Notes: generated by a model from the sequence alone, not told the origin. A stretch of 64,000 nucleotides of DNA from Nemertoderma westbladi (GCA_032718475.1 JAUCBJ010000373.1:23460-87459); one strand, 5' to 3'. Shown: positions 44,321 to 55,258, counted from the first letter of the stretch. Made by a program: numbers and translations.

Positions 44321-44954
44321 GTTTGTTTGTACAGTTGAATGCCTACTGCTATATTACAGTTAAAGCAAGTCTAGTAATTCAGTATCAACTGTTAGCCTAG
44401 TAATTAATTACCGATACTGCTACTCAGTGTAGCGTGATATATATATATATAATATATTAGAATACCGGTATGCTTATAGTATATATATACGTATTATTAC
44501 AGACTAGATTTGTCACAGAATACCGGTATGTAATTTCAGCGCAAATATATATAAATATATAATAGGCCTATCGTGAATACCGGTATATAGCTTACACTTA
44601 TAGTGTATATAAGTATAATTATGGACTAGAATTAATTACAGAATACCGGTATAATTTCGGCCTAAATTTATGGAAATAAATATAATAAGCCTATTGTAAA
44701 TACCGGTATGTCAATTATTTTAGAATAATTGAATTTCTGAATTTTAGGGGTTACTTGGTTACTTTACTTTACTTGATTACCGTTATTTAAGCAGTAGTCC
44801 AACTGACATTAAGACCTAATTGATGTAAGACAGGCCTACTATTTATAAATTGTTTGAGTTGATTTATAATATATATATACCCGTATAATGGGTTTTGTCA
44901 ATATTTGAAATAAATGTTATTATTTCTAGGAAGGAGTCACTGCACAGAAGCTGT
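44149..44954 (-). repeat. Leader/ORF1 segment, original position B'
   Basis: Partner of 39064-39870. It lies where a BEL/Pao leader and gag start belong, so this is taken as the ancestral location. Confidence 0.85.
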
Positions 44955-46579
44955 ACGCTCTCAGTGAAGTGCTACTTGTTGGACACTAAAACAAATAATT
45001 CTAATTTACCTAAGTTACTTAATACTACAAATTATGTACAATTCGGTGTGAGATTACAATCTCTAAATAAACACAAAAATTACACGTACGAATTTTTAGG
45101 GTAATTTTACAAGAAGTCTACAAACCAGCCTAACAAAGGGTTAGATTGTCTGGTTATTACAACGGACAGGGTACTACGGTATTTGAAAATAATAAGTAGT
45201 AGTAAATATACTGCGTTGTCCAGATAGGAAAAATACCACCGTCTGACGACTTATAGCCGTATCGCTATAAGTACTACGTTATGTATCACGGAGTGTTCCT
45301 ACCGAGAAGTTAATTACCGTGGTCTACCAGAACCAACGTGCCTATTAACCACTTTACGACACAAATATACTGCCTACACACTAATTACCTTCGGAAAGCA
45401 CTGTACACTAAACCCTAAATTAGGTACAAGTACTTATACAACAAATAATCAGCAGTTAGAAATACTTGTACAGCTAAAAGAACCACGGTATCTGCTGGAG
45501 TGACCGGGGCACAAAATCACCAGTCTTTACCTACGCCAAGCAGTAGTACCTGATGTAGTACCGGGGTTAATTTAACTATAACGGTATGTACAACAAGCAC
45601 AATTACTGTAGGAATAAACTTGGGGATATGAATGTTGCGAATAATCGCATAAACTCTGAATAATAAATATTACGCTACGCGTACAGACTACTCAAATAAA
45701 ATACAGACCAAACGCTGACAGACTACTATCAAGCCTAAACAAACTACAGTATATGCAGACTCCGAAATGGTTAGTTAGTATGCGTTCTAACCGAGTAGTA
45801 CGACTTATTCTTTCGAGGGGATTTACCTCACAGCACTGGAAGCCCCTACGTTCCTAACTAGTAATTTATCGGACATACACTCTACACACACCGCAATCTC
45901 TTCAAACTTAACAACAGCCAGACAACAATCCAGCCTACAAATTATCTAAATAAGAAATATTACGCTACCCGTACAGACTACACATACAAAATACAGACCA
46001 AACGCTGGCGGACTACTATCAAGCCTAAACAAACTACAGTATATGCAGACTCCGAAATGGTTAGTTAGTATGCGTTCTAACCGAGTAGTACGACTTATTC
46101 TTTCGAGGGGGTTTACCTCACAGCACTGGAAGCCCCTACTTTCCTAACTAGTACTTTATCGGACATACACTCTACACACACCGCAATCTCTTCAGACTTA
46201 ACAACAGTCAGACAACAGTCCAGCCTACAAATTATCTGTACAATCTGAGCAGGCTTACACGCCTTCTGCTCAATATTAGCCTACAAATAAATAAAACTGA
46301 CAGAAATAAGTAAAATCCCAATAAAAACCAGGCGTCCCCGATTACTTATTAAGACCTACCGGTATATAATTATCAAAATCGAATAATACTGCTGTACCTG
46401 TACTGCTGTAAGTACCGGTTCGTGTGGTTAGGTAGTTAGGCCTACTGGGTATTGGTTGACCGGTACTTCAGCTTTATTGCCTACTGCAATACAGAAGCAA
46501 TAACCGTTATTGTTCTTACCAGAACAATATTAAACTGCATTTATTGCCTACACTGCAATCTGAAATCAAAATCTGTTAT
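44955..46579 (-). other. Inner element 5' leader
   Basis: Non-coding leader between the 5' LTR and ORF1. It contains a 290-bp direct duplication (45658-45947 and 45948-46237) holding ACGCTAC.CGTACAGACTAC and TTATTCTTTCGAGGGG. The TGG of a typical primer-binding site is not seen next to the LTR. Confidence 0.7.
45658..46237 (-). repeat. 290-bp tandem duplication in leader
   Basis: The two copies are exactly 290 bp apart at both ends, with about ten substitutions by eye. Both end CAGCCTACAAATTATCT on the + strand. Confidence 0.9.
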
Positions 46580-47745
46580 TGTTCGCGCTTTCAGACCTTT
46601 AGCAGTTTAACCTGCCAAATTTGGATGTCTTCTAGATTGTAAATCGACTTTAGCCTATGACGAGTATTTGATACACTACATTAGCCGAAGCCAGTCTATG
46701 CGCGACCATTCACCCGCTGGATATACCCGGGAGACTGGATTCGGAAGCCTAACCTTATTGCGGTGTAGGCCTACTGTATTATTCGACTGATCGTAATATA
46801 TAATCTCTGACAAATATTATTCACTTTCGGGAAATATTAACAGTTCCTTTAGGACGTGGCGCTCTAAATATGTAAACAGAGTTATGACTTACACTAGACA
46901 CAATGGGATGGCTATGGATTCACGTATATAGCGCATTCTTTAGGAGATGCTTTGTTATCAGTCACAATCATGTACACTACCGCGCAATGCTGCACACCGA
47001 TCTGCCGACCTTCACTAATTTTAGTCACATATAAAGAGAACAACAACCGACTCATGTAGTGCCTATGAAATAGCATTAGATTCACTCCAAAACCACTTTA
47101 ATTTAAGTCGCAATTGTTATATGTAACCGGTCTCTCTAACCTTCAGTATATCAAGAAGATTGGGGTTTCTGATTATTGATCGATATTATCCAAATATAAT
47201 AATATTCCATCAACCGATATAATTAATGACCGACAGTAAATAGCAGTAAAAATGCGGTGTTTGTAGTTGACAATATGATTAGGTGAGTAGATAACAGATA
47301 TACGTTTCTATGATTAAGCCTACTAATGTTGGGCTAAAGCCTGAAACCACAGAGATTCCAAAGCCGGTCTTCTGGGCTCAGGAAAAAATGTAAACATTGA
47401 CCCATAATGCATTGCACGATTTCCCGGAGGTTTCTGTACAAAAAGCAGGAGAATCGCTCTGATTGGTTGACCGAACAAAGAAACAACAGAGAACAAGGAA
47501 AAAGCTACACGTGTACAGATCAGCTGTTAGCTGTCGTCATAGTAACTACACTGTTTCAAGAGGATTTAGCGTATTGCGACATAGAATTGCTAGTTATGTC
47601 CGCTAAAGTACACATACAGAAGAAATGGCTTTTTATGTCCACTAAAACACCAGTACAGTAAGGAAACGGCTTTTGATGTCCGTTAAACCAACTACAGAGT
47701 ACTTTGCGGGGAAAATAACCAGCTAATTCTGCAAAAGCATTTACA
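46580..47745 (-). repeat. 5' LTR of inner element
   Basis: 1166 bp, the same length as the 3' LTR. + strand TGTTCGCGCTTTCAGACC to GCATTTACA, followed by the TSD GGAGG at 47746-47750. Confidence 0.93.
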
Positions 47746-47766
47746 GGAGGAGGAGATGTCGGCTAA

Positions 47767-48162
47767 GAGGACGTCGGGACCAGCGATTGGCTACGACGGG
47801 CCTACAACGCCACAAAGAAACAGTTAAAGGAGGCCAGAGAGGGAGGAAAGGTAAACCAGCCCAAGTTACACCAATGGCTAGGTGAGTCGAATAAACATTT
47901 TTGGTATCTGGTCTGTTTTGGGCAGGGAGAACTGGCGAGTGAGAGAGCAAGGGGGGTCGCCACTGAACTATTCGAACTGTGGCGATCTGGGGTTATGGAG
48001 CCTGAAGTAGTGTATGTAGGGCCGTATTTAGTGGATGCCAGGGGAATTAAGTTAGTGGGTTGGGCGGATCCGCACGAGGGCGAACCCGAGGTTAACCCCG
48101 AGGATTCGGTCTCATGGTTAGCGAGAACCCCAGAAAGCGGGGGAAAGTTAGTAGGACAGTGA
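47767..48162 (+). pseudogene. Outer element gag segment, Trp-rich
   Basis: Open frame of 131 codons with no ATG at its start, bounded by TAA at 47764 and TGA at 48160. It is a globular-looking stretch with several aromatic residues (LHQWLGESNKHFWYLVCFG, ELFELWRSGVMEPEVVYVGP). It sits between the N-terminal piece at 30382 and the coiled-coil ORF at 48114, and overlaps the latter in another frame. No known family was recognised. Confidence 0.55.
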
Positions 48163-48737
48163 GGCGATGGGAGTCCATCGCGACCGATAAGTCTGCTACG
48201 TCCTCCGCGAAAGCAAGAAGGGTGTTAGAGATAGATCTGGCGTGTCAACTAGACATGGTGGCGCTAGACCAGAAAGAATTACAGAGGCAGTTGGATGAGG
48301 GAACTGCGTTGTTAGAGAAAGAGAGAGAGTTGGCAAGGGAATGTAGAGAGAGGCCCGAAAGGGTGGCGAAGAACTGTAGAGAGCAAGAAGAGAGAGAGAC
48401 AGAGGAACGTAAAGAGCGAGAGGCGAGAGTAGAGAACGGGCGTGAAGAGCGAGAGACGAGAGTAGAGAACGAGCGTAAAGAGCGAGAGATGAGAGTAGAG
48501 AATGAGCGTAAAGAGCGAGAAGTGAGAGCGGCAGCGGGGGTGGAGAGAGAAATGAATGAACATAAAGAGTGGGAGGCGAGAGTGGATAGCGAGCGTAGAG
48601 AGCGGGAGGCGAGAGTAGAGAGCGAGCGTAGAGAGCGGGTGGCGAGAGAAACAGAGTTAGCGACCAGAGTTTACGAGATGATAGAGAAAGAGAGAGAGCG
48701 GGAAAGCGCATGCGGGATGATATGCATGCCTGGTTGA
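48114..48737 (+). pseudogene. Outer element gag, charged coiled-coil part
   Basis: 207 codons from ATG at 48114. From about residue 50 it is a long Glu/Arg/Lys-rich helix with imperfect 11-12 residue repeats (ERKEREARVENG, ERREREARVESE), encoded by GAGCG(T)AGAGAGCG-type minirepeats. It is analogous to the coiled-coil part of the inner gag. It shifts out of frame near 48710, where another frame continues to about 48955 and ends in poly-Gly (the G run). Confidence 0.6.
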
Positions 48738-48921
48738 GGGGGCTTATGCAATATCAGGCCAAGCAGAAGCGCCGACTAGAACTGGCGCAACTAGGATTAT
48801 CTGAGAGTGAGGCTGGCTCGGGTAGTATTTACGAGGAGCCAGAAGTAATGGAAACGTTTGTTAATATCCCTCTTACAGGGACCGGACGACAGACCCAAGA
48901 CTGGTGTAACTGTACGGGCGG

Positions 48922-49586
48922 AGGGGGGGGGTGGGGGGGGGGGGGGGGGGGGTAATAATAATACATTAGAAGGCATTAATATTAATAGTACTGTAGTAGA
49001 CAACCCTAATCAAACTTTCATTGCAGGAAATAATATTTTGCCCAGTAATAATAATTTTAAATCCGAATAATCTTAATCTAAATACACAAAATAATTCAAA
49101 TAATCCTAATTTAAATACACAAAATAATTCAAATAATAATCTAAATTCAAATATACAAAGTAATTCAAATAATTTAAATTTAAATACGCAGAATAATCAA
49201 ATAATAATTTTAATTCAAACGAGCAAAATAATCCCGATTCCAATCTAAATATACAAAATAATTTAAATAATAATCCGAATTCAGAACAGAATAATTCAAA
49301 TAATTTAAATAATTTAGGCAATAATGTTGTTGATAATGGTGCTATTAATATGAACGCAGCAGACGTAGGTGGTCCGACCAGCGAGAGCCTGCAAGGCCAC
49401 GTGGTTACTACGCAGGGAGTAGCGGGGGTGAGTCAACCCGACGGGAGCCTGCAAGGCCATGCAGTGGTAGAGGGAGAGGCGGGGGTGAATACCCAGCTGC
49501 AGTAGAGATAGTGCGTCGACTAGAGAGGGGTGTAGAAGCGAAGTAGGAGATAGTGAAGCAATAGGTGGCGAGGGGGGGAGGGGGCT
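48922..49586 (+). other. Poly-G run and Asn-codon-rich low-complexity stretch in outer gag
   Basis: A broken G run (about 48920-48952) is followed by AAT/AAC-rich repeats (TTTAAATACACAAAATAATTC units, 49060-49320) that read as Asn/Leu/Gln-rich peptide in changing frames, then a Gly-rich linker. No intact ORF. Confidence 0.5.
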
Positions 49587-50528
49587 ATGGGCGCCCCACC
49601 ATGGGAGATTAGTGGCGAGAGGGGGGGGGGGGCAGAGAATGTCCCACGGGCATCGGCGGATAATGCGCGGGGTGAGTTAGGTGAACCGCAGCACCCAGCG
49701 ACGGAGAATAGTAGGGGGATTACGAATATCCCCAGCAGCGTCCAACCGGCTAGAGAGAGGGAGGTTGTCGTGGTGAGCGGGCGAGCGGCGAGACGTCGAG
49801 CCCATTCGGAAGACGGAAGAAGAACAGTGGAGTTTAACTGGGAGGTCGACGAGAGATCTCATGAACGGGGACACTACACTGAAGAGAGAAGAAGAGAAGA
49901 GAATAGAAGAAGCGTTGCTACGAGCGACTGGAGAGCGAGGACGGATAGCGAGCTGTCGGTAGTAGAGATGGAGTTGGAAAGTCAGTGGGGTCGAACTCCG
50001 GGAGATTGCAGTCGCCCCGGAGGGACGCAGCCTGGCAAAATATATCATACGCCGGGAGAGGGGTACAGGATGTACTGGTACGAGGACGAGAACAGGAGAG
50101 GTGATCGAAGAGAAACTTCCCGACTGGATATAGCTGCCGATCGAGAGTATGGTAGTCGCGGGGAGGACTTCTTGGATTATTCGAGAAGGTTAAACTTCGG
50201 TCCGGAAGGACACATACAGACTGCAGGACATACTATAGGCCTTACTGCACATACTATAGGCCATGCTGGGAGAGATAGTGTAGGCGATAAGGTAGCACGA
50301 ACGACGGGATTAGATCCGGAAGTCGCGGCGTATATACCGGTAGGTAGGCAAGAAGTGGATAGGCCTATACCGGTACCAGCACAGCAGTATGACTATAATA
50401 TGCAGGGACATAACATATATCCAGGGGAGGGGAGAGTTATTGCAGATAGGTGTATGGGCCCCAATATATTAACATCAACCCCAGTACCAAACATACCACC
50501 TGTGGGGGGGGGGGGGGGGGCAGGGTAA
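49587..50528 (+). pseudogene. Outer element gag, disordered middle part
   Basis: 313 codons from ATG at 49587, rich in Arg, Glu and Gly, with a HTIGLTAHTIGHAG repeat and a terminal poly-Gly encoded by a G run (50501-50521). Frame continuity here depends on the exact length of G runs at 49620 and 50501. No domain. Confidence 0.5.
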
Positions 50529-50641
50529 CATTCCCCCATTACAATATCAACAATATACTCAAGCGGGAATAAGAACATCGAACCCCCTGGACGAGAACAG
50601 ATCTTGCGACACGGAGATATGGAGGGGGGCCGTTACCCCCG

Positions 50642-51310
50642 ATGGTATATCTGACGCAAAGAAAGTCAACAGGCCGGACAGGCGGACCGCACCCAACGGG
50701 AGAATCTGTACAGCATTCCTCGAACCCATTGGAAGCACAGGCAATGGGAATGGCGACACTTATCGATGCGCTCAAGACCAGGATCGAATTACCACCAGTA
50801 GAGCCATTTAAATTCGACGGAAGCAGATCGGAAGAATACCTGCAATTCCGGCGCATGTACAGCAATGAGATATTAACTAAGAACCTGATGCAGGCGGAGT
50901 GCCTAAAATATCTACAGGTATACACAGGAGGCCCAGCGTACGACATCGTGAGGCACTATCAGGGCATCGAGGGTGGCTTCACGACTGCATGGTGGGCCCT
51001 AGACAGGGAATACGGACACCCAGCCAAGATCATCTGGCAGACCTTAAGGGGGATAACGTCGGGTGGCCTACAGGATAACCCTGTTAGCATAAAGACCTTT
51101 GCGAACAAGGTCGAGAAGGCGTTGATCGTGCTGAAAACGTTAGATGTGCCATACGAACTCAACGCATCTAATAATATCACCACGATAGCGCAGGCACTGC
51201 CGATCTGGCTGCGCAATAAATGGAGAAAGATCACCTTCTCCACCTGGGAGAAGAAAGGTGCGGAACCGGGCCTAGAGGAAATGTCGAACTTCCTCAATTA
51301 CGAAAGTTGA
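50642..51310 (+). pseudogene. Outer element gag core (DUF1759-like)
   Basis: About 222 codons. The segment with PPVEPFKFDGSRSEEYLQFR, then LKYLQVYTGGPAYDIV, ALDREYGHP and the LPIWLRNKWRK end corresponds in order to the BEL/Pao gag core (DUF1759 and following region). Stops at 51308-51310. The knuckle region follows in a different state of decay. Confidence 0.8.
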
Positions 51311-51755
51311 TCACAGACCCAGTCTATAGCGAGGATAGTCTGGGGAGGGCGCCAAAGGCCGAATATAACAGGCCGAAACCGGAACACAACACGGCAAATG
51401 CATAACCAAAGCTCAGACAATCGCTGCCATACGCGGCGACGCAGGGGACTGCTAGTCCACATATAGCCGGGGGTAGGGCCACACCATGGAATGGACAGGG
51501 GCAAAATAACAACACAAACAAATATAACCCCAACCGCCCAGTAGGCCAAACCCAAACAATAAGAACAGTAGGGAACTAGGTACGAACGTGAGTGCGATAC
51601 GCAGCGCACTGTATAGGGACGGCTATAATCCAAACAACAAATGCCAATTGCATTCGAACACACTTCATCAGACCATGAACTGCAGGTACTGGCAAGCGCT
51701 GCCCAAACAAGATCAGGTAGAATACGCAAGGAAGAGTGGAATCTGTCATTGATGT
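51311..51755 (+). pseudogene. Outer element zinc-knuckle linker, decayed
   Basis: No long frame. Directly before the protease ORF the reading frame contains a CCHC knuckle (C.*C.AGRHKAEQC) interrupted by TGA at 51750-51752, so the knuckle is nonsense-mutated. An H..HQTMNC-type element occurs just upstream, as in the paired knuckles of BEL/Pao gag. Confidence 0.6.
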
Positions 51756-52961
51756 GTGGCGGGCAGACACAAAGCTGAGCAATGCAAAGAAACACCAATT
51801 AAGTTTGGTCAAGGCAAAGGGCAGACGATGGCAATAAGCACCGTAGGGGCAAAGAGAAGGGGAATGGTACTACTCGGGGTAGTGCCAGTGCGGATGATAG
51901 GAGAAGGCGGTCGATCAGTTACTACCTTGATGCTGGTCGACAGCGGAGCAGCCTTCACATTGGTGGAGAAATGGGTGGCTGAGGAGATAGGGTTAAAGAT
52001 GAGGCCAAGTAGGATGGCGGTAAATACCATCTCCAGCAAGGATGAGGTCCTGGAGATGAGGACAGGAAGGTGCGAGATATCAGCAATAGCACCGGGATGT
52101 GACTATGGGGTGACCATCGACCCCATCCAGGTAATAGAATCGATCAACATAAACGCCAGGCGACCAACTAACATCGAGGTCGAGCAATACAGATTCCTGG
52201 ATGACATCGATTTCTCGATACCGGAGCTGGACGTCAGGAAGGTATCCATCATAGTGGGGATGGACTGCCCGACGGCCCACGAGAGAGTACAGATGATCTT
52301 CGGAGAAGACAGACAGCGTGATCCGATGGCAATCCTCACGTCATTCGGATGGACGCTAAGCAGCCCAATCAGAACCAAAATTCCGTTTAGGATGTCGGAG
52401 ACATTGGGGTGCATGTTTGCGGGAACTATGAGGAAGATGGAAGATGAAGGAGCGGAGGAGCAGCTTAAGAGACTGTTAAGACAGGATTTTGAGGGACTAA
52501 AGGAGACCGGGGTCAGAACCTCGGTAGAGGATAAACAGGCAGTACAGTGTGTGAAGGAGTCGATGAGATTCGACGAGGGGCGGTACACCATAGGCATGGT
52601 ATGGAAACATCCAAAACTACCGCTACCCGAGAACAAGGGGATGGTACTCACAAGGCTTCGCAAACTGAAGCAAACTCTGAAACAGAGCCCCAAAAAGGAT
52701 GAGTACATCCATAAGATGATAAAGAAGTACGTCGAGAAAGGATGGGCCGTGGAGTTGCCGGTCGACGAACTGAACACGGACAGGACCTACTACCTGCCAC
52801 TTCATGTGGCTTTAGACCCAAAGAAGGGTAAACTGCGGATGGTGGTTGATGCATCGGCTAAAACCAATGGCAAAAGCCTAAACGACTATCTGCTGGAGGG
52901 CCCCAATATCTACAACTCGGGAATAGAGGTCTTGTTGAGATTTAGGAATGCTAATGAATGA
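51753..52961 (+). pseudogene. Outer element protease and start of RT
   Basis: The open frame after the in-knuckle stop holds a DUF1758-like aspartic protease (MLVDSGAAFTLVEKW) and the usual linker with VGMDCP. It then reads the N-terminal RT region (MVWKHPKLPLPENK, YYLPLHVALDPKKGKLRMVV, DYLLEGPNIYNSG). It ends at 52961, before RT motifs A-C, so the catalytic core, RNase H and integrase are missing. The next ORF begins after about 10 bp. Confidence 0.85.
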
Positions 52962-52968
52962 TAAGTAA

Positions 52969-53640
52969 GGGCTGAAGGGCGAGTCGGTATACTACAACTG
53001 CCGATATCTAGTAGACAGGGAGGTGGATACACCATATCAGAGGTGGGAGAAGCTGGAGGCGGATAGACTAGAGGAGAAGCGATTGGAAGAAATCGCCAGA
53101 CAAGAAAGAAGGGAGGCAGGCGAAAGAGAGGCGGAAGCTAGAGGAGAGGACTATGGGTTCGGGACCCAGAACTTGGACGAGTTACGGTGGGGATCAGAGA
53201 GCTCGGGCGAGTTTCTGGGGGAGGAGCTAGGATGGACGGGAGAATCGCCGAAACAGTCAACATCAGGATTGCAAGCTATGCCCATGCCAGCGGGCTCTGA
53301 GGGCGATTTCGCGAGGAAGAGACCAAGAGAACTGGAAGGATGGAAAGTTACGGGCAAGAGCCAAGGTGGGAAGGGACACAGTGGGTTTGCTGGGATACCG
53401 GGATTGGATCCACTCCCAGCGGGGGATGAGGATGACGACAAGTTCGGGGAGATGCCGCCCATCGAGAGGATCGGCCACTCAGACACGGACTGGGTTGGCG
53501 GGAGAGTGGTGATGGCCAGCGGGGCAAGGGCCTTCTGGGATAAACCCGGCAAGCGGGCCTGGGTGCATGAGGAGCCGCCGATGGATTTTGCGGGAGCACC
53601 ATCAGGTTGGGTGAGCAACCGGGAACGGCACCACAGGTAG
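52969..53640 (+). CDS. Outer element extra ORF 1, charged and disordered
   Basis: Open from a TAA at 52966 to TAG at 53638, with no ATG near the start (first residues GLKGESVYYNCRYLVD). A short ordered-looking start leads to a Glu/Arg helix (EEKRLEEIARQERREAGERE) and then Gly/Pro/Asp-rich disorder. It overlaps the next ORF by 34 bp in another frame. Unrecognised. It occupies the place of pol in this element. Confidence 0.5.
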   Translation, partial: GLKGESVYYNCRYLVDREVDTPYQRWEKLEADRLEEKRLEEIARQERREAGEREAEARGEDYGFGTQNLDELRWGSESSGEFLGEELGWTGESPKQSTSGLQAMPMPAGSEGDFARKRPRELEGWKVTGKSQGGKGHSGFAGIPGLDPLPAGDEDDDKFGEMPPIERIGHSDTDWVGGRVVMASGARAFWDKPGKRAWVHEEPPMDFAGAPSGWVSNRERHHR

Positions 53641-54509
53641 TGTTTGGAGAGACGATGCCGAGGAGAGACAAGGACGTAGACAAGGACAGAGACGTTATCG
53701 TCCAGAAGTTTGCTTACCAACGGCTCCATAGACCTAGGAGACCGCTTGGGGCAAAAGACGACTTAGGGCGGGATGTGTTGATACACGGCTGTGATTACTG
53801 CGGGAGGCTTACTCACCAGGAAAAGAGCTGTTTGTATCGGTTCCAGAAGGGGACGAGTTGCCTCTACTGTGGCGAATCGAGTCATAGGATGGGGGCGTGT
53901 CCGCGGTTGCACAACCGGTGTTCTACGTGTAACTTTCGAGGGCACTATGGGCGCCAGTGCAACTGGATGGACGACGAGGAGAAGTTTAAGATCTTCGAGG
54001 AGTGGGCCGACGTCGGCGTCATGACGCAGCAGAGAATGAAGGCCCAGGAGTTCCGGTGGGGTTTCTTTAATATTAACCAGGAGGCCCATCTGGAAATCAT
54101 TAAGAGGAGACTTCCGTTTACTTATCAAGAAGTAGCGACGGCGGCATCGTATGGTGGGGTCATCAATACGCAGAGGTATTTAGATAGATGGGCACCAGAG
54201 AACAGAGGAGAGTTCAGAGATTTCCTGGTGGAGCATGTGCCGCGGACCATGAAGATGATCTTGTGGGACGCTACTAGGGGGAAGCAGGAGGGGCATTCGG
54301 AAGGGCCACCTGCAAAGCGTTACCGGGAGCTAATAACACCAGCGCCCAAGGAATCGACCATGGGGATCAGTAAGGAGGTAACGGCGAGAATGAGGAGCCT
54401 TAAGGAGGATAAGAACAAGGAAGCGGTGACAACAAGGAAGCGACCGAGACAGGACGACAACAGAGGGAAGGAACTGAGATGGTTCCCGAAGACGGGAGGA
54501 GCGAACTAG
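53607..54509 (+). CDS. Outer element extra ORF 2, three CCHC knuckles
   Basis: The frame is open from 53607 (TTG); the first ATG is at 53655. It has three consecutive CX2CX4HX4C knuckles at residues 62-75, 85-98 and 105-118 (counted from 53607): CDYCGRLTHQEKSC, CLYCGESSHRMGAC and CSTCNFRGHYGRQC. About 110 residues of apparently folded sequence follow (FEEWADVGVMTQQR, RWGFFNINQEAHLEI, FTYQEVATAASYGG, RYLDRWAPENRGEFRDFL), then a basic tail. CCHC knuckles bind single-stranded nucleic acid in gag proteins, but this one lies 3' of protease and RT and gag has its own knuckle, so it is an additional protein. I do not recognise the downstream domain. It is one of the few uninterrupted frames in the outer element. 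Confidence 0.7.
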   Translation: MGEQPGTAPQVVFGETMPRRDKDVDKDRDVIVQKFAYQRLHRPRRPLGAKDDLGRDVLIHGCDYCGRLTHQEKSCLYRFQKGTSCLYCGESSHRMGACPRLHNRCSTCNFRGHYGRQCNWMDDEEKFKIFEEWADVGVMTQQRMKAQEFRWGFFNINQEAHLEIIKRRLPFTYQEVATAASYGGVINTQRYLDRWAPENRGEFRDFLVEHVPRTMKMILWDATRGKQEGHSEGPPAKRYRELITPAPKESTMGISKEVTARMRSLKEDKNKEAVTTRKRPRQDDNRGKELRWFPKTGGAN

Positions 54510-55249
54510 GACTTGGAGGGGGAGATGTGGGGATGCCTGGAAGGCACCACATGCGAAGTAATACGAACTCCTAAGTGCAAATTTAATAAAAGTGCAATTA
54601 GTATGTACGTATGTAATAATCAATAGAGTATAATTAGAATCAATATAATCAAAGTAAGTACTATAGTCATGTAACCTTTTTTCCAACTAGCTACTGGGAC
54701 TGGGGACCAATTGACTATGACAGGAGGACGAGACACTAGACGAATCACACTTCTTGAGTTTGACGGCACAAAAGGGGGAGGGTGAGGCTCGTCAGGAGTG
54801 AGTGGAGCAAAACAAGTAAGGGTTGAGTACATTAGCACAGGAAGATAGTGAGAGGAGGTGTTGACGCGTGTGGAAAGTATACGGGTGCAATTGAAATGTG
54901 GGGAGCGAGCAGTAAGAGGGAGAGTAAGGGATAGAGAGGTCCGAGAGTAAGATAGAGTAGAGTGGAGTTAGAGTGGAGCTAAAGTGAAGTTAGAGTCAGA
55001 TCAGAGTGTGGAGATATAAAATTGTGTGAGAGGAGACCACAATTGTCTCGAACTGAGACATCAGATGTCTTGGTGAAACATAGGTTGCGGTTGCACCAAG
55101 AAGGGGTAGTAATATCATGCCCAGAGGGAGCGGCCTGGAAAGCCGACTCCGAGAAAAGAACTCCACCCCACACCCGATAGTAGATCGGGTTCCAACGGAA
55201 TTGAAGCGCACTTGTAGTTAATGCTATCTTCTCACCGGGAAGATAGCAT
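54510..55249 (+). other. Outer element 3' untranslated region
   Basis: Purine-rich sequence with GAGT/GTGGAGTTAGAGT repeats (54950-55010) and a hairpin ATGCTATCTTC...GAAGATAGCAT near 55221-55249, just before the polypurine tract. No ORF supported. Confidence 0.5.
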
Positions 55250-55258
55250 GGAGGGGAG
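55250..55258 (+). promoter_or_regulatory. Polypurine tract of outer element
   Basis: GGAGGGGAG immediately precedes the TG of the 3' LTR, the expected site for plus-strand DNA priming. Confidence 0.8.

Larger units (their letters stand above)
30690..47745 (-). mobile_element. Inner BEL/Pao LTR retrotransposon, rearranged
   Basis: LTRs of 1166 bp at both ends with TG...CA termini and TSD GGAGG. Coding is on the - strand, so the 5' LTR is 46580-47745. In transcriptional order: a 2.3-kb leader with a 290-bp duplication, a small ORF (MSDTKQ...), gag, knuckles plus protease, a duplicated leader/ORF segment, a second knuckles plus protease, RT, the A17/RNase H region, an integrase remnant, about 3 kb of further sequence with broken ORFs, and the 3' LTR. 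Frameshifts separate gag, protease and RT, and the integrase core is gone. LTRs differ at about a dozen sites (about 1%), fewer per base than the outer LTRs. Confidence 0.92.

Noticed and set aside
53151-53729. 192-codon Pro/Ser-rich - strand ORF
   Set aside because: Antisense to the outer element's 3' ORF and explained by its Gly/Glu-rich codons.
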